Shown here: positions 46,621 to 55,632 of the stretch, in pieces | How positions within the stretch are numbered: position 1 is the stretch's first letter | Layout: every line of letters begins with the position of its first letter | Source of the DNA: Rhodococcus sp. ARC_M5 | GTDB lineage: Bacteria; Actinomycetota; Actinomycetes; Mycobacteriales; Mycobacteriaceae | Assembly: GCF_022810405.1 (NCBI RefSeq) | Contig: NZ_JALGQE010000013.1 | Span: 1 to 64,000, forward strand | Direction: 5' to 3' | Length of the DNA: 64,000 nt | Position numbers and translations under genes: made by a program | Notes under the pieces: generated by a model | What the model was told of the DNA's origin: nothing | The model's database searches: none | The model's input: only the letters and a program-made list of their open reading frames with translations

Positions 46621-46710
46621 TGGCGGTGGCGGAGGGATTTGAACCCTCGGAGGGGGTGAACCCTCACACGCTTTCGAGGCGTGCTCCTTAGGCCGCTCGG
46701 ACACGCCACC
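46621..46710 (-). tRNA. tRNA-Ser (anticodon CGA)
   Basis: The acceptor GGTGGCG pairs with CGCCACC, and CCA is encoded at 46623-46621. The anticodon loop CTCGAAA gives CGA. The long variable arm and T-arm GGGTTCAAATCCC mark serine. It reads UCG. tadA and tyrA nearby repeat the mycobacterial serX region order. Confidence 0.96.
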
Positions 46711-46801
46711 GCAGAAGACTGTACCGGAATGACGGCCTGAGGCTAAATCGCCTGCTCAGCTGACCAATGGGTCGTTTCGCAGGCTCCACTCCCGCGCAAA
46801 T

Positions 46802-46999
46802 CTAGTTGCCGGTGAGCTTGTCCTTGATGTTCGAGGCTGCGTCCTTGACCTTCTCGGCACCGTCCTTGAATGCAGCCGAGGTCTGATCGCCCTTGCCCTC
46901 TGCTTCGAGGTCCTTGTCTCCGGTGGCCGAACCTGCGGCTTCTTTCGCCTTGCCGCCGAGGTCTTCGGACTTGTTCGAGATCTTGTCGCCGATGCCCAT
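46802..46999 (-). CDS. CsbD-family stress protein
   Basis: 65 residues, charged, low-complexity and Lys/Glu/Gly-rich, with the CsbD pattern (ISNKSEDLGGKAKEAAGSATGD). Such proteins are induced by general stress in other bacteria; their function is unknown. ATG 46999 has GGAG 7 nt upstream. It has no close partner gene. Confidence 0.85.
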   Translation of the reverse strand: MGIGDKISNKSEDLGGKAKEAAGSATGDKDLEAEGKGDQTSAAFKDGAEKVKDAASNIKDKLTGN

Positions 47000-47094
47000 A
47001 CTTTTCTCCTTCACAGAAGTAGAAGCACGTCGTTGCGCTCCCGCCTTCTACAGTCCACACATTCGCGGTCCGCGGCCAGCATGTGACGAGATCG

Positions 47095-47550
47095 TTATCT
47101 CTGGCGGGCGAAGAATTGCGTCAGGACTTCGGCGCATTCGGCTTCCAAGACACCGCCTCGAACCTGAGGCCTATGGGTGAGTCGACGGTCTCGCACGACG
47201 TCCCACAGCGAGCCGACGGCTCCGGTCTTGGGCTCCCAAGCCCCGAACACCACTGCTCCGACGCGGGCGAGGACCAACGCCCCGGCGCACATCGTGCAGG
47301 GTTCCAACGTGACGGCCAGCGTGCAGCCTTCGAGTCGCCAGCCGTCACCGTGGACAGCCGCTGCTCGACGCAACGCGATCACTTCAGCGTGCCCGGTGGG
47401 GTCGCCCGACGCCTCCCGCGCATTGCAGCCCCGGGCGATCTCACGTCCCGAGGCGTCGAACACGACGGCTCCGACGGGGACGTCGGCATCCGATGCCTCG
47501 GCCGCGGCCGACAGCGCTGCGCGGATCATGTCCGCGTCGGACACCGGCAT
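47095..47550 (-). CDS. tadA: tRNA adenosine(34) deaminase
   Basis: A 151-residue cytidine-deaminase-fold protein. The catalytic HAEV and the zinc cysteines PCTMCAG are present. It converts A34 to inosine in tRNA-Arg(ACG). The associated small protein gene is directly upstream in the same direction, 3 nt away, as in mycobacteria. Confidence 0.92.
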   Translation of the reverse strand: MPVSDADMIRAALSAAAEASDADVPVGAVVFDASGREIARGCNAREASGDPTGHAEVIALRRAAAVHGDGWRLEGCTLAVTLEPCTMCAGALVLARVGAVVFGAWEPKTGAVGSLWDVVRDRRLTHRPQVRGGVLEAECAEVLTQFFARQR

Positions 47551-47553
47551 CGG

Positions 47554-48093
47554 TTACCGCCGCAGCTTGTTCACCGCTGCGGCGAACTCGCTTTCGAAGC
47601 CCAGTCGTTCGGCGATGGACTGCAATTGCTCGTCCGGGTAGTCGTCGGTCTCGGCGACGATGATGCCGAGCACGGCCTCGGGTAGTCCGAGGTCGGCCAG
47701 CAGGGCGAGGTCGCCTTCTTCGTAGGGTTCGATGTCGTCGAGTTCGTCGGGGTCGACGTCCGGGATCTCGATGTTCAACGCGTCGAGAACGTCCGCGGCA
47801 ATTTCGTAGTCCACGGCGGCGACCGCGTCGGACAGCAGGAGGCGGGTGCCGTTCGGTGCGGGACGCAGAATGACGAAGAATTCCTCGTCCACGTCGAGCA
47901 GTCCGAACACTGCTCCCGAGCTGCGCAGTTCACGCAATTCGGTCTCTGCCGCCGACAGGCTGGTCAGTGCGTCGTCGGACAGCGGCGTCACGGTCCACTT
48001 GCCGTCCTCTCGGACAACTGCAACGCCGAATCCCTCGAGGTCGTCGTATTCCGGTGCGGATGCGCGGTTGTTGTTCGCGCGCTGTGCGGCCAT
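47554..48093 (-). CDS. tRNA adenosine deaminase-associated protein
   Basis: 179 residues, acidic and soluble. The family always accompanies tadA in Actinobacteria (Rv3753c type). The middle holds EIPDVDPDELDDIEPYEEGDL and the late LGIIVAETDDYPDEQ. A role in TadA assembly is assumed from the linkage; no catalytic motif is visible. ATG 48093. Confidence 0.85.
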   Translation of the reverse strand: MAAQRANNNRASAPEYDDLEGFGVAVVREDGKWTVTPLSDDALTSLSAAETELRELRSSGAVFGLLDVDEEFFVILRPAPNGTRLLLSDAVAAVDYEIAADVLDALNIEIPDVDPDELDDIEPYEEGDLALLADLGLPEAVLGIIVAETDDYPDEQLQSIAERLGFESEFAAAVNKLRR

Positions 48094-48174
48094 GCGCGCA
48101 ACGGTAGTCCGGTAGGGGCCGGTATTCGAAGTCCACCTCCCATCGACGGCGCCCACCTGTGCCAATCTGATCGG

Positions 48175-49128
48175 GTGACTTCTTCCTCGGTGTGCGTTCT
48201 CGGTCTCGGACTGATCGGTGGGTCGATCCTGCGCGCAGCACACGATGCCGGCCGGCCGGTGTGGGGCTGGAACCGATCGGCCGACGCGATCGCCGGTGCT
48301 ACAGCCGACGGCTACGACGTGGGTACCGACCTGAAAGCTGCTTTGACCAGGGCATCCGATGAAGATGCGCTGATCGTCATCGCCGTCCCGATGCCTGCCG
48401 TCGACTCGGTTCTGGCAGCCATCGCCGAGCATGCACCCACTGCTCCGCTCACCGATGTCGTCAGCGTCAAGGCGGAGGTCGCTGCCGCGGTGACTGCTCG
48501 CGGACTACAGGCTCGCTACGTCGGCGGGCATCCGATGGCAGGCACCAATCAGTCGGGGTGGTCGGCCACCGACCCCACCCTGTTCACCGACGCGGTGTGG
48601 GTGGTGTCCACCGACCGCGGAGTCGACGCCGACGTGTGGGTCCGGGTGGCCCAACTCGCCCTCGACTGCGGTTCGGTGGTGGTTCCGGCCGAGAGCGTCG
48701 AGCACGATCGAGCCGTCGCCAGAATCTCGCACCTTCCGCATCTGCTGGCCGAGGCCTTGGCGATAGTCGGGGCGGCGGGCGGACCGCTGGCGTTGGGCCT
48801 GGCTGCGGGCTCCTTCAAGGACGGGACGCGGGTGGCGTCGTCGTCGCCGAATCTCGTCCGGGCGATGACCGAGGGCAACGCCGCCGCTCTGCGCACCGCG
48901 CTTGACGAGGCACTGGCCGCGCTCACTGCCGCGCGGGAAGAACTGAACGAAGGCTCGACGAAAACCCTGGTCGACGCCGGGAACGCAGCGCGCCTGCAGT
49001 ACGAGCAGCATCAGCGCTTCGAGATCAACGACATCACCCCGGGCGAGCCGGGGTGGCGGGAAAAACTGCAGGACGCGGGTCGACGCGGTGGCGTCGTACG
49101 TCAGATCCGCTCGGCAAGTCCCGGGTAG
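48175..49128 (+). CDS. tyrA: Prephenate dehydrogenase
   Basis: 317 residues. The N-terminal NAD(P) motif GLGLIGGS, HPMAG(TN) substrate loop and HLPHLLAEALA are TyrA signatures. It converts prephenate to 4-hydroxyphenylpyruvate in tyrosine synthesis. No ACT domain is present. The start is GTG 48175. It is divergent from the TadA-associated gene and overlaps the downstream glycolipid-binding gene tail-to-tail. Confidence 0.9.
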   Translation: MTSSSVCVLGLGLIGGSILRAAHDAGRPVWGWNRSADAIAGATADGYDVGTDLKAALTRASDEDALIVIAVPMPAVDSVLAAIAEHAPTAPLTDVVSVKAEVAAAVTARGLQARYVGGHPMAGTNQSGWSATDPTLFTDAVWVVSTDRGVDADVWVRVAQLALDCGSVVVPAESVEHDRAVARISHLPHLLAEALAIVGAAGGPLALGLAAGSFKDGTRVASSSPNLVRAMTEGNAAALRTALDEALAALTAAREELNEGSTKTLVDAGNAARLQYEQHQRFEINDITPGEPGWREKLQDAGRRGGVVRQIRSASPG

Positions 49129-49727
49129 TCGAGAACGAAGCCGTCGGCATCGACCGTGACCGACGACGTCGACACCGGTGAGATGACGTGGATGCCCTCG
49201 GAACCGCTGCTGTAGGTCAGCGTGGCCTCCTGAATGCTGAGGTCGAGCAGGTTCACGTACACCGTGGGCACCTCGAGGTCCTGGACCTGGGTGTGCAGAC
49301 CGAATCGGCGGATCGGCAGGGTGTTGAAGAACGGGCTGAGCACCATGTCGACGTCGAGCGCGCCGCTGTAGGTCGAGCGCTGGTGGCTGGCGCTGTTCTC
49401 GACCATCCAGTAGCCCTCGTCGTCGCGGCTGACGGAGGCCTGCCGGTCACCGGACGCCAGCGAGGTGCGGACCGAGAGCCGCTTGGTGACGCCGTATTCG
49501 TCGGTCACCAGGTCGTAGGACGCGCTGAAAGCGGGGTGATCGCTGCACGCGGCACCGATGATGCGCCCGGCAGCCTTGATGCGGTTGCCCGCGAGCTGGA
49601 CCCGCACGGACTCCATGCGGGGAACGTCGTGCGCTCGCCACGTCAGGATCGACGGCCAGGTTTTCGCGTCTGTGGAGTCGGTCGCGGGGATGGATACATG
49701 CTCTGCACCCGATGCTTGAGTGATCAC
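49101..49727 (-). CDS. Putative glycolipid-binding domain protein
   Basis: 208 residues. WRAHDVPRMESVRVQL, GYWMVENSASHQRSTYSG (~115-130) and FFNTLPIRRFGLH resemble the putative glycolipid-binding family PF06475. No signal peptide is visible. GTG 49727 is the start. Function unknown. Confidence 0.78.
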   Translation of the reverse strand: MITQASGAEHVSIPATDSTDAKTWPSILTWRAHDVPRMESVRVQLAGNRIKAAGRIIGAACSDHPAFSASYDLVTDEYGVTKRLSVRTSLASGDRQASVSRDDEGYWMVENSASHQRSTYSGALDVDMVLSPFFNTLPIRRFGLHTQVQDLEVPTVYVNLLDLSIQEATLTYSSGSEGIHVISPVSTSSVTVDADGFVLDYPGLAERI

Positions 49728-49804
49728 CCACCTACGGTAGGCGACGAGGCCCCCAGAAGATCAAGCGGACGTGCCTTTTCTCGCAGTTCATTAAGGTTGT
49801 GCCC

Positions 49805-50146
49805 GTGACGACAGAGAACACCGGCGGCGGGCAGTTCGATTTCGCGCACTCCGAGCAGGCCGCGAAGAGTCGACAGGACAAGGCGACAGCTCTGGCGCGC
49901 TACGTGTGGGATCGCGGCATCACGGGTGCCGAGCTGCTCGACCTCACCGACGCCGTCCGCAGGAAGCTGGCCCGCGCCGCCGACCTGCACCCACCGAGCA
50001 CGATGGAAACGTGGACCATCGTGGCCGGGCTGCTCGACCGCAAAACCGCGTGGGCAGCCGAGCACCCAGGCCACGACGGTGCGACGCCCCAGCACGCGGA
50101 CGAGAAGATCATGTGGGTCAAGCCGCCGATCACCCCGTGGACTTAG
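49805..50146 (+). CDS. Hypothetical protein, small actinobacterial type
   Basis: 113 residues, soluble and basic-acidic mixed, with no recognisable catalytic motif. GTG 49805 has AAGG 8 nt upstream; GTG 49799 is less favourable. It is the only gene here on this strand, and its tail overlaps the ABC exporter by 4 nt. The C-terminal EKIMWVKPPITPW may be a family mark. Confidence 0.65.
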   Translation: MTTENTGGGQFDFAHSEQAAKSRQDKATALARYVWDRGITGAELLDLTDAVRRKLARAADLHPPSTMETWTIVAGLLDRKTAWAAEHPGHDGATPQHADEKIMWVKPPITPWT

Positions 50147-51966
50147 ACGAGCGAGTCTTCCCACGCCTCGTGTAGGTGCGCGAAGCGTCCCTCGCCCGCG
50201 ATGAGGTCCTCGGGCGTTCCGTCCTCGACGATGTCGCCGTCGGCCATGACCAGTACCCGATCCGCAATCGCCACCGTCGAGAGTCGGTGCGCGATGATCA
50301 GCGCCGTCCGCCCCTGCAGGATGGTCTCGAGCGCGCGCTGCACCAGCCGCTCGCTCGGGATGTCCAGACTCGACGTCGCCTCGTCCAGCACGATCACCGA
50401 CGGTGCCGCGAGGAACACCCGCGCGAAGGCCACCAATTGCCTTTGGCCCGAGGACAATCGGCCACCGCGCTTGCGCACGTCGGTGTCGATTCCCTCCGGC
50501 AACGAGGCGATGAATTCCGTCAGTCCGACGGCGTCCGCAGCTGCCTGCACCTCTGCATCGGTCGCCGTGGGGCGTCCGAGTCGAATGTTGTCTGCCACCG
50601 ATCCGGAGAACAGGAACGACTCCTGCGTCACCATCACGACATTGCGACGCAGGTCCTCGTCACCGATCTCCCGCATGTCGACGCCGTCGAGGCGCACGGC
50701 TCCGGCCGTCGGATCGTAGAAGCGCGCCAACAGCTTTGCCAGTGTCGACTTGCCTGCTCCGGTGGCTCCGACCATCGCGACCACCTGACCTGCGGGTACG
50801 TGCAGCGAGAATTCCGGCAGCACGACGCGTTCCGAACCGTAGGAGAAGTGGACGTCGTCGAACGTGATGTCGCCCTTCGCCGTTCCGATCGATACCGGGT
50901 TCTTCGGGGCAACCACCGACGGCTCTTCCTCGAGTACCCCGGAGATCTTCTCCAGCGCAGCCGCGGCCGACTGGTAGGCGTTGAACACCATCGCCAGCTC
51001 GTCGAGTGGCCCGTAGAACCGGCGAAGATACAGCACGTAGGCCGCGAGTACACCGATGTCCATGTGGCCGTTGATCACTCGCCAGCTACCGAACACCAGG
51101 ATGATCGCGAGCGTGACGTTGCCGATCCACCGCACGATGCCGGTGTAGCTCGCCATACCGCGCAGCGCTGCGGTGGTGGCGTCCCGATACTCCGAATCCT
51201 CGGTGTTCAGAATGGCATCGTTGCGGCCCTCGCGCCGGAACACCTGCACCGCGCGGATGCCGCCCATGGACTCGACGAAGTGCACCACGACGCGTGCGAT
51301 CGCCACCCGTGTTCGACGGTATCCCTGGCGTTGTCGCCGCTGCGACCATCGCGTGACGAGCACCAGCGGAACGAATCCGGCCAGCACGATCATCGCCATC
51401 GGCACGTCGAGGTACACCAGGATGATCGCGATCGACACCATCGACAGGATGGCCGTCAGAGCATCGTTGAGCGCGCTCTCGAGCAGTGTCTGCAGAGATT
51501 CGACATCGCTGGTCAGTCGCGAGATCAGCCGTCCCGAGGTGTAGTTCTCGTGGAAGGACAGACTCAGCTTCTGGGCATGGTCGAACACCCGTCCGCGCAG
51601 GTCGTACAGGATGTTCTGGCTCAGTCGGCCGGAGACGGTGAGAAATGCGTAGGTGGTCAACATCCCGAGCAGACCGAAGCCGGTGTAACCGCCGACAGCC
51701 CACAGCATGGGACCCCAATCACCCTGTTCCGCAGCGCCGACGCCGTTGTCCAGCGCGTACGCGATGAACAACGGACCGGCAACGTACGTGATGTTGTCGA
51801 CCAGAATGATCAGGAAAGACAGCAGGGCCTGCTTCTTGTACGGGCGCACCAGCGAGGCGAGCAACCGACGAGAACGTCCGGCCAGCACCAGGTTTCCGGT
51901 GGCGTCGACCTCGGTCTCCTCGCCGCCGACGCCACGCCAATCCGCAACTGCGGTCTGCTCAGCCAT
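50143..51966 (-). CDS. Second heterodimeric ABC exporter, catalytic-Glu half
   Basis: 607 residues: six helices, then the ATPase. Walker A GATGAGKST, signature LSSGQRQ, Walker B VIVLDEATSS with Glu, and H-loop IAHRLST are present. It overlaps the partner gene by 8 nt. The pair resembles Rv1272c/Rv1273c-type exporters. It has one catalytic and one degenerate ATP site with the partner. Substrate unknown. Confidence 0.88.
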   Translation of the reverse strand: MAEQTAVADWRGVGGEETEVDATGNLVLAGRSRRLLASLVRPYKKQALLSFLIILVDNITYVAGPLFIAYALDNGVGAAEQGDWGPMLWAVGGYTGFGLLGMLTTYAFLTVSGRLSQNILYDLRGRVFDHAQKLSLSFHENYTSGRLISRLTSDVESLQTLLESALNDALTAILSMVSIAIILVYLDVPMAMIVLAGFVPLVLVTRWSQRRQRQGYRRTRVAIARVVVHFVESMGGIRAVQVFRREGRNDAILNTEDSEYRDATTAALRGMASYTGIVRWIGNVTLAIILVFGSWRVINGHMDIGVLAAYVLYLRRFYGPLDELAMVFNAYQSAAAALEKISGVLEEEPSVVAPKNPVSIGTAKGDITFDDVHFSYGSERVVLPEFSLHVPAGQVVAMVGATGAGKSTLAKLLARFYDPTAGAVRLDGVDMREIGDEDLRRNVVMVTQESFLFSGSVADNIRLGRPTATDAEVQAAADAVGLTEFIASLPEGIDTDVRKRGGRLSSGQRQLVAFARVFLAAPSVIVLDEATSSLDIPSERLVQRALETILQGRTALIIAHRLSTVAIADRVLVMADGDIVEDGTPEDLIAGEGRFAHLHEAWEDSLV

Positions 51967-53752
51967 GGACCGACCCCATCACCTCGCGGTACCGCGGCGA
52001 CGACGCCAGCAGTCCCTCGTGTGTTCCCTGCTCCACGATTGTTCCGTTCTCGAGATAGAGCACGCGGTCGGCCAACGCAGCGGTCGACGGCCGGTGTGCC
52101 ACCAGCACTGTCGTCGAGTGCGCCAACACGCGCCGCAATTCCTTCTGCACCTTTGCTTCGGTGTCCACGTCGAGCGCGGACAGCGGGTCGTCGAGCACCA
52201 ATACCCGAGGCTTGCCCAGCACCGCCCGCGCCAGCGCGAGCCGCTGCCGCTGCCCGCCGGACAGACTCATGCCCTGCTCACCGATGCGAGTGGCCAGACC
52301 CCAGGGCAGCTGCTCGACGAAATCCGTTGCGTGCGCGATCTCCAAGGCCTCGGCGATCTCGGCATCGGATGCGCCGGGCGAACCGAGCGCGATGTTCTCG
52401 CGCGCACTGGCCGAGAACAACACCGGGTCCTCGAACGCCACCGTGACGATCGAGCGGAGATCGGCCAACCGCATCGAGGCCACGTCGATGCCGTCGATGG
52501 TGATGGATCCCTCGGTGGCGTCGAACAGACGGGGTACCAAGTTCGTCAGCGCAGTCTTTCCACTGCCGGTATTGCCGACGAGTGCGACGGTCTCCCCCGG
52601 CTCGACAACGAAGCTGACGCCGGTGAGCAGCGGCGAGGACGCGTCGGGAAAGGTGAATCCGACGCGATCGAATTGCACTCGGCCACGGATTCTTTCGGGC
52701 AATTCGACGGGGTCGACCGGATCGGTCACGGTCTCGGGAGTGTCCATGATTTCCCAGTAGCGATCTGCTGCCGTACGTGCGTTGTTCAGCTCGGCCAGCA
52801 GGTAGCCGAACGATTCGATGGGCCACAGCAGAAAGGCGACGATGGCGATGGCCGCGACCAACGTGCCGACCGTCATCGTGCCCTGCACGATCGAGTACGT
52901 CCCCACAGCCAGAATCGCGCCGATGGTGATCGGTTGCAGCCCGACAATGACGGCCCAGATGATCGCGAGGTAGCGCACCTTCTTCAGCTCGGTCCCGCGC
53001 AGAGTACGAGCCTGCAGCAGAAACTGCTTGCCCAGGTGCGCACTTCGCCCGAAGGCCTTGAGGACACGAATACCCTGGATGGATTCCTCGACCGTCGTCG
53101 TGACGTCGCCCGCCTGATCTTGAGCCTCACGGGCCACCACGCGATACAGCGTCTCGAACTTTGTGCAGGCGATCAGCAGCGGTATCGACGTCACCAGCAT
53201 GATCAGCCCCAATTGCCAGGACTGCACCAGCAATACGCCGATGCCCACCACGAGCGTCACCGAGTTGATGATGATGAACGGGCCGATGAAGGCCATGAAC
53301 CGCCGCAGCGAACCGAGGTCTGCGATGGCACGCGAGAGCAGCTGACCCGATTCCCAGCTCTCGTGAGCCGAGACCGAGAGTCGCTGCAGCTTGTCGAATA
53401 CCGTTGCGCGCGCTGATATCTCGAATTGGCTCGACGGGCGGGAGACCAGATAGCGGCGAACCCAGATGCCGACTGCGTCGATGGTGCCGAGTAGCAGGAC
53501 GAACGCCGCGGGCCACCAGACGGCAGAGAAGTTGCGATCGGTGATGGGGCCGTCGATGACGCGTTGCATCACCAGCGGAATCACCAGACCGGTCATGGTC
53601 GCGATCAACGAGACCACTATGGAGCCGATGTAGAACCACTTGTACGGCAGCAGGAACGGCGCGAAACGACGCAGTGAGCTGGGCGGCTTCGCGGTGTCCG
53701 GGTACGACTGATCGAGGGTTCGGGTTTCGGGATCGAGCACACCCGTAGACAC
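51959..53752 (-). CDS. Second heterodimeric ABC exporter, degenerate-Walker-B half
   Basis: 597 residues. Walker A GNTGSGKT, signature LSGGQRQR and H-loop VAHRPST are kept, but the Walker B ends in Asp (VLVLDDPLS), predicting a non-catalytic site formed with the partner. GTG 53752 has GGAG 8 nt upstream. Same asymmetry as the exporter at 34-37.7 kb. Confidence 0.88.
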   Translation of the reverse strand: MSTGVLDPETRTLDQSYPDTAKPPSSLRRFAPFLLPYKWFYIGSIVVSLIATMTGLVIPLVMQRVIDGPITDRNFSAVWWPAAFVLLLGTIDAVGIWVRRYLVSRPSSQFEISARATVFDKLQRLSVSAHESWESGQLLSRAIADLGSLRRFMAFIGPFIIINSVTLVVGIGVLLVQSWQLGLIMLVTSIPLLIACTKFETLYRVVAREAQDQAGDVTTTVEESIQGIRVLKAFGRSAHLGKQFLLQARTLRGTELKKVRYLAIIWAVIVGLQPITIGAILAVGTYSIVQGTMTVGTLVAAIAIVAFLLWPIESFGYLLAELNNARTAADRYWEIMDTPETVTDPVDPVELPERIRGRVQFDRVGFTFPDASSPLLTGVSFVVEPGETVALVGNTGSGKTALTNLVPRLFDATEGSITIDGIDVASMRLADLRSIVTVAFEDPVLFSASARENIALGSPGASDAEIAEALEIAHATDFVEQLPWGLATRIGEQGMSLSGGQRQRLALARAVLGKPRVLVLDDPLSALDVDTEAKVQKELRRVLAHSTTVLVAHRPSTAALADRVLYLENGTIVEQGTHEGLLASSPRYREVMGSVHG

Positions 53753-53992
53753 AGGTTCTTCTCCTTATTGCTGTGCTCGCATGATTTCATTGCACAGGCT
53801 CAGTTTCCAACCGATTTTTCGGCCCTCGCATTCCAGTGTGAAACCTCGAGCACGGTCGAGGTCAAGCGCGACTACCGTCGATGTCCACAATTCGGGCCCG
53901 CCCACGGCATCCCGCTTCTGGGCACAAATAGTGGACACTCAGCGCACCGACTCTCGAGTACCGTAGGACCGTCGGGCGAGAGAAGGGCACAC

Positions 53993-55156
53993 GTGAGCGC
54001 ACGGTCGATGGTCGGGTTGTTCGCGGGGATCGGCGGGCTCGAGCTGGGGTTGGCCGACGCGGGGTGGACGACGCAGTTGCTGTGCGAGATCGATCCCGGT
54101 GCCGGAGCCGTCCTACGAGCGCGGATGCCCGAGATACCCCTGCACACCGACATCACCACTCTCCGAAGCCTGCCCGCCGGCACCGAACTCGTCGCCGCCG
54201 GCTTCCCGTGCCAGGACCTCTCCCAGGCCGGACGCACGGCAGGTATCACCGGTGCCCGTTCCGGGTTGGTGGACGAGGTGTTTCGGCTGGTCTCGCGTCG
54301 ACGCGGTCCGCGGTGGTTGTTGATGGAGAACGTGCCGTTCATGCTGCAGCTCGGCCGCGGGGCCGCCATGCGACACATCACCGACGCGCTGGAGGACCTC
54401 GGCTACATGTGGGCCTACCGCGTCGTCGACGCCCGTGCGTTCGGTTTGCCGCAGCGTCGGCAGCGGGTGGTGATGCTGGCCTCGCGCACCGACGATCCGC
54501 GCGAGGTGCTGTTCGCGCAGGATGCAGGCCCGCTGCCCGACGGCGACCCGAGCACCCAGCCGTGCGGCTTCTACTGGACCGAGGGCATTCGCGGCCTCGG
54601 CTGGGCCGTCAATGCGGTCCCGACCCTCAAGGGCGGATCCTCGCTGGGCATCGCCAGTCCCCCGGCCGTTCGGCTGCCGTCCGGGGAGATCGTCACTCCC
54701 GGCATCATCGGGGCCGAGCGACTGCAGGGCTTCGATCCCGAGTGGACACTGCCCGCCGTCCAGCAGCCGGGCGTCCGCAGTGGGCATCGGTGGAAGCTCG
54801 TCGGCAACGCCGTCAGTGTGCGGATGGCGTCATGGGCGGCGAGCGCACTCGACGATCCCAAGCCGTACGACGCCTCGAACGATCCGGCTCTTCTTCCCGG
54901 GCAGGCCTGGCCGACAGCGGCGTGGGGCCGTGATCGCACCAGCTACCGGGTCGCCGTGTCGACCATGCCGGTGCACGAGCCCTACGAGGATCTGATCGGC
55001 TTTCTGGACGACTCGAAACTGCTGTCGGCACGCGCGACGGCCGGCTTCCTCAAGCGCACCCGAGCCGGCAGCCTGCGTTTCGCCCCAGGATTTCTCGACG
55101 ACCTCGACGCCCATCTCGAGCGTATGGGCGGGTACGCCGATCGGGTTCCGGTGTGA
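53993..55156 (+). CDS. DNA (cytosine-5) methyltransferase
   Basis: 387 residues. Motif I FAGIGGLELGL, IV GFPCQDLSQAG (catalytic Cys), VI MENVP, VIII LPQRRQRV and X VGNAVSVRMA are all visible. The target domain is between VIII and X and is short. About 75 residues after motif X form an extra C-terminal extension. GTG 53993 has AAGGG upstream. It is coupled to a Vsr gene and has no restriction enzyme neighbour, so it could be a solitary Dcm-type enzyme. Recognition sequence unknown. Confidence 0.9.
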   Translation: MSARSMVGLFAGIGGLELGLADAGWTTQLLCEIDPGAGAVLRARMPEIPLHTDITTLRSLPAGTELVAAGFPCQDLSQAGRTAGITGARSGLVDEVFRLVSRRRGPRWLLMENVPFMLQLGRGAAMRHITDALEDLGYMWAYRVVDARAFGLPQRRQRVVMLASRTDDPREVLFAQDAGPLPDGDPSTQPCGFYWTEGIRGLGWAVNAVPTLKGGSSLGIASPPAVRLPSGEIVTPGIIGAERLQGFDPEWTLPAVQQPGVRSGHRWKLVGNAVSVRMASWAASALDDPKPYDASNDPALLPGQAWPTAAWGRDRTSYRVAVSTMPVHEPYEDLIGFLDDSKLLSARATAGFLKRTRAGSLRFAPGFLDDLDAHLERMGGYADRVPV

Positions 55157-55569
55157 GCGCAGACCGGCCCGCCACCGACGCCAGAACCAGTGCGCGGTTG
55201 AGCAAGCAGAAACGTCGCGACACCAAACCCGAGGTGGCGCTGCGGCGAGCGCTGCACCGACGAGGCCTGCGCTACTTCGTCGATCGCGCGCCGCTGAAGG
55301 GCATGCGGCGTCGGGCAGATCTGGTCTTTCCCAAACGCAAGGTCGCGGTCTACGTCGACGGCTGCTTCTGGCACAGCTGCCCGGTGCACGCCACCAAACC
55401 CCGCAACAACGCGCAGTGGTGGGCCGACAAATTGGCGGCCAACGTCGCACGCGATCGTGATACCGACGAGAAGCTGCTCGCGGAGGGCTGGCGCGTGGTG
55501 CGCATCTGGGAACACGAGGACCCCGCTATCGCCGCCGATCGCGTCGAGAACGAACTCCACGGAGACTGA
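55153..55569 (+). CDS. vsr: Very-short-patch repair endonuclease
   Basis: 138 residues. RADLVFPKRKVAVYVDGCFWHSCP carries the Asp/Cys/His catalytic and zinc elements, and KLAANVARDRDTDEKLLAEGW is conserved. It nicks T:G mismatches produced by deamination of 5-methylcytosine made by the upstream enzyme. Its GTG overlaps the methyltransferase stop by 4 nt. Confidence 0.93.
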   Translation: MSADRPATDARTSARLSKQKRRDTKPEVALRRALHRRGLRYFVDRAPLKGMRRRADLVFPKRKVAVYVDGCFWHSCPVHATKPRNNAQWWADKLAANVARDRDTDEKLLAEGWRVVRIWEHEDPAIAADRVENELHGD

Positions 55570-55632
55570 AACCTTTTCCCGTCCCCGCGCGTCCAACCCC
55601 ATGATCGGTTGATTCGAGTTCGGGGGAAAACG

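Noticed and set aside
50176-52446. Plus-strand 756-codon frame over the ABC exporter
   Set aside because: Antisense shadow rich in His/Arg/Gln; the ABC motifs on the minus strand are complete.
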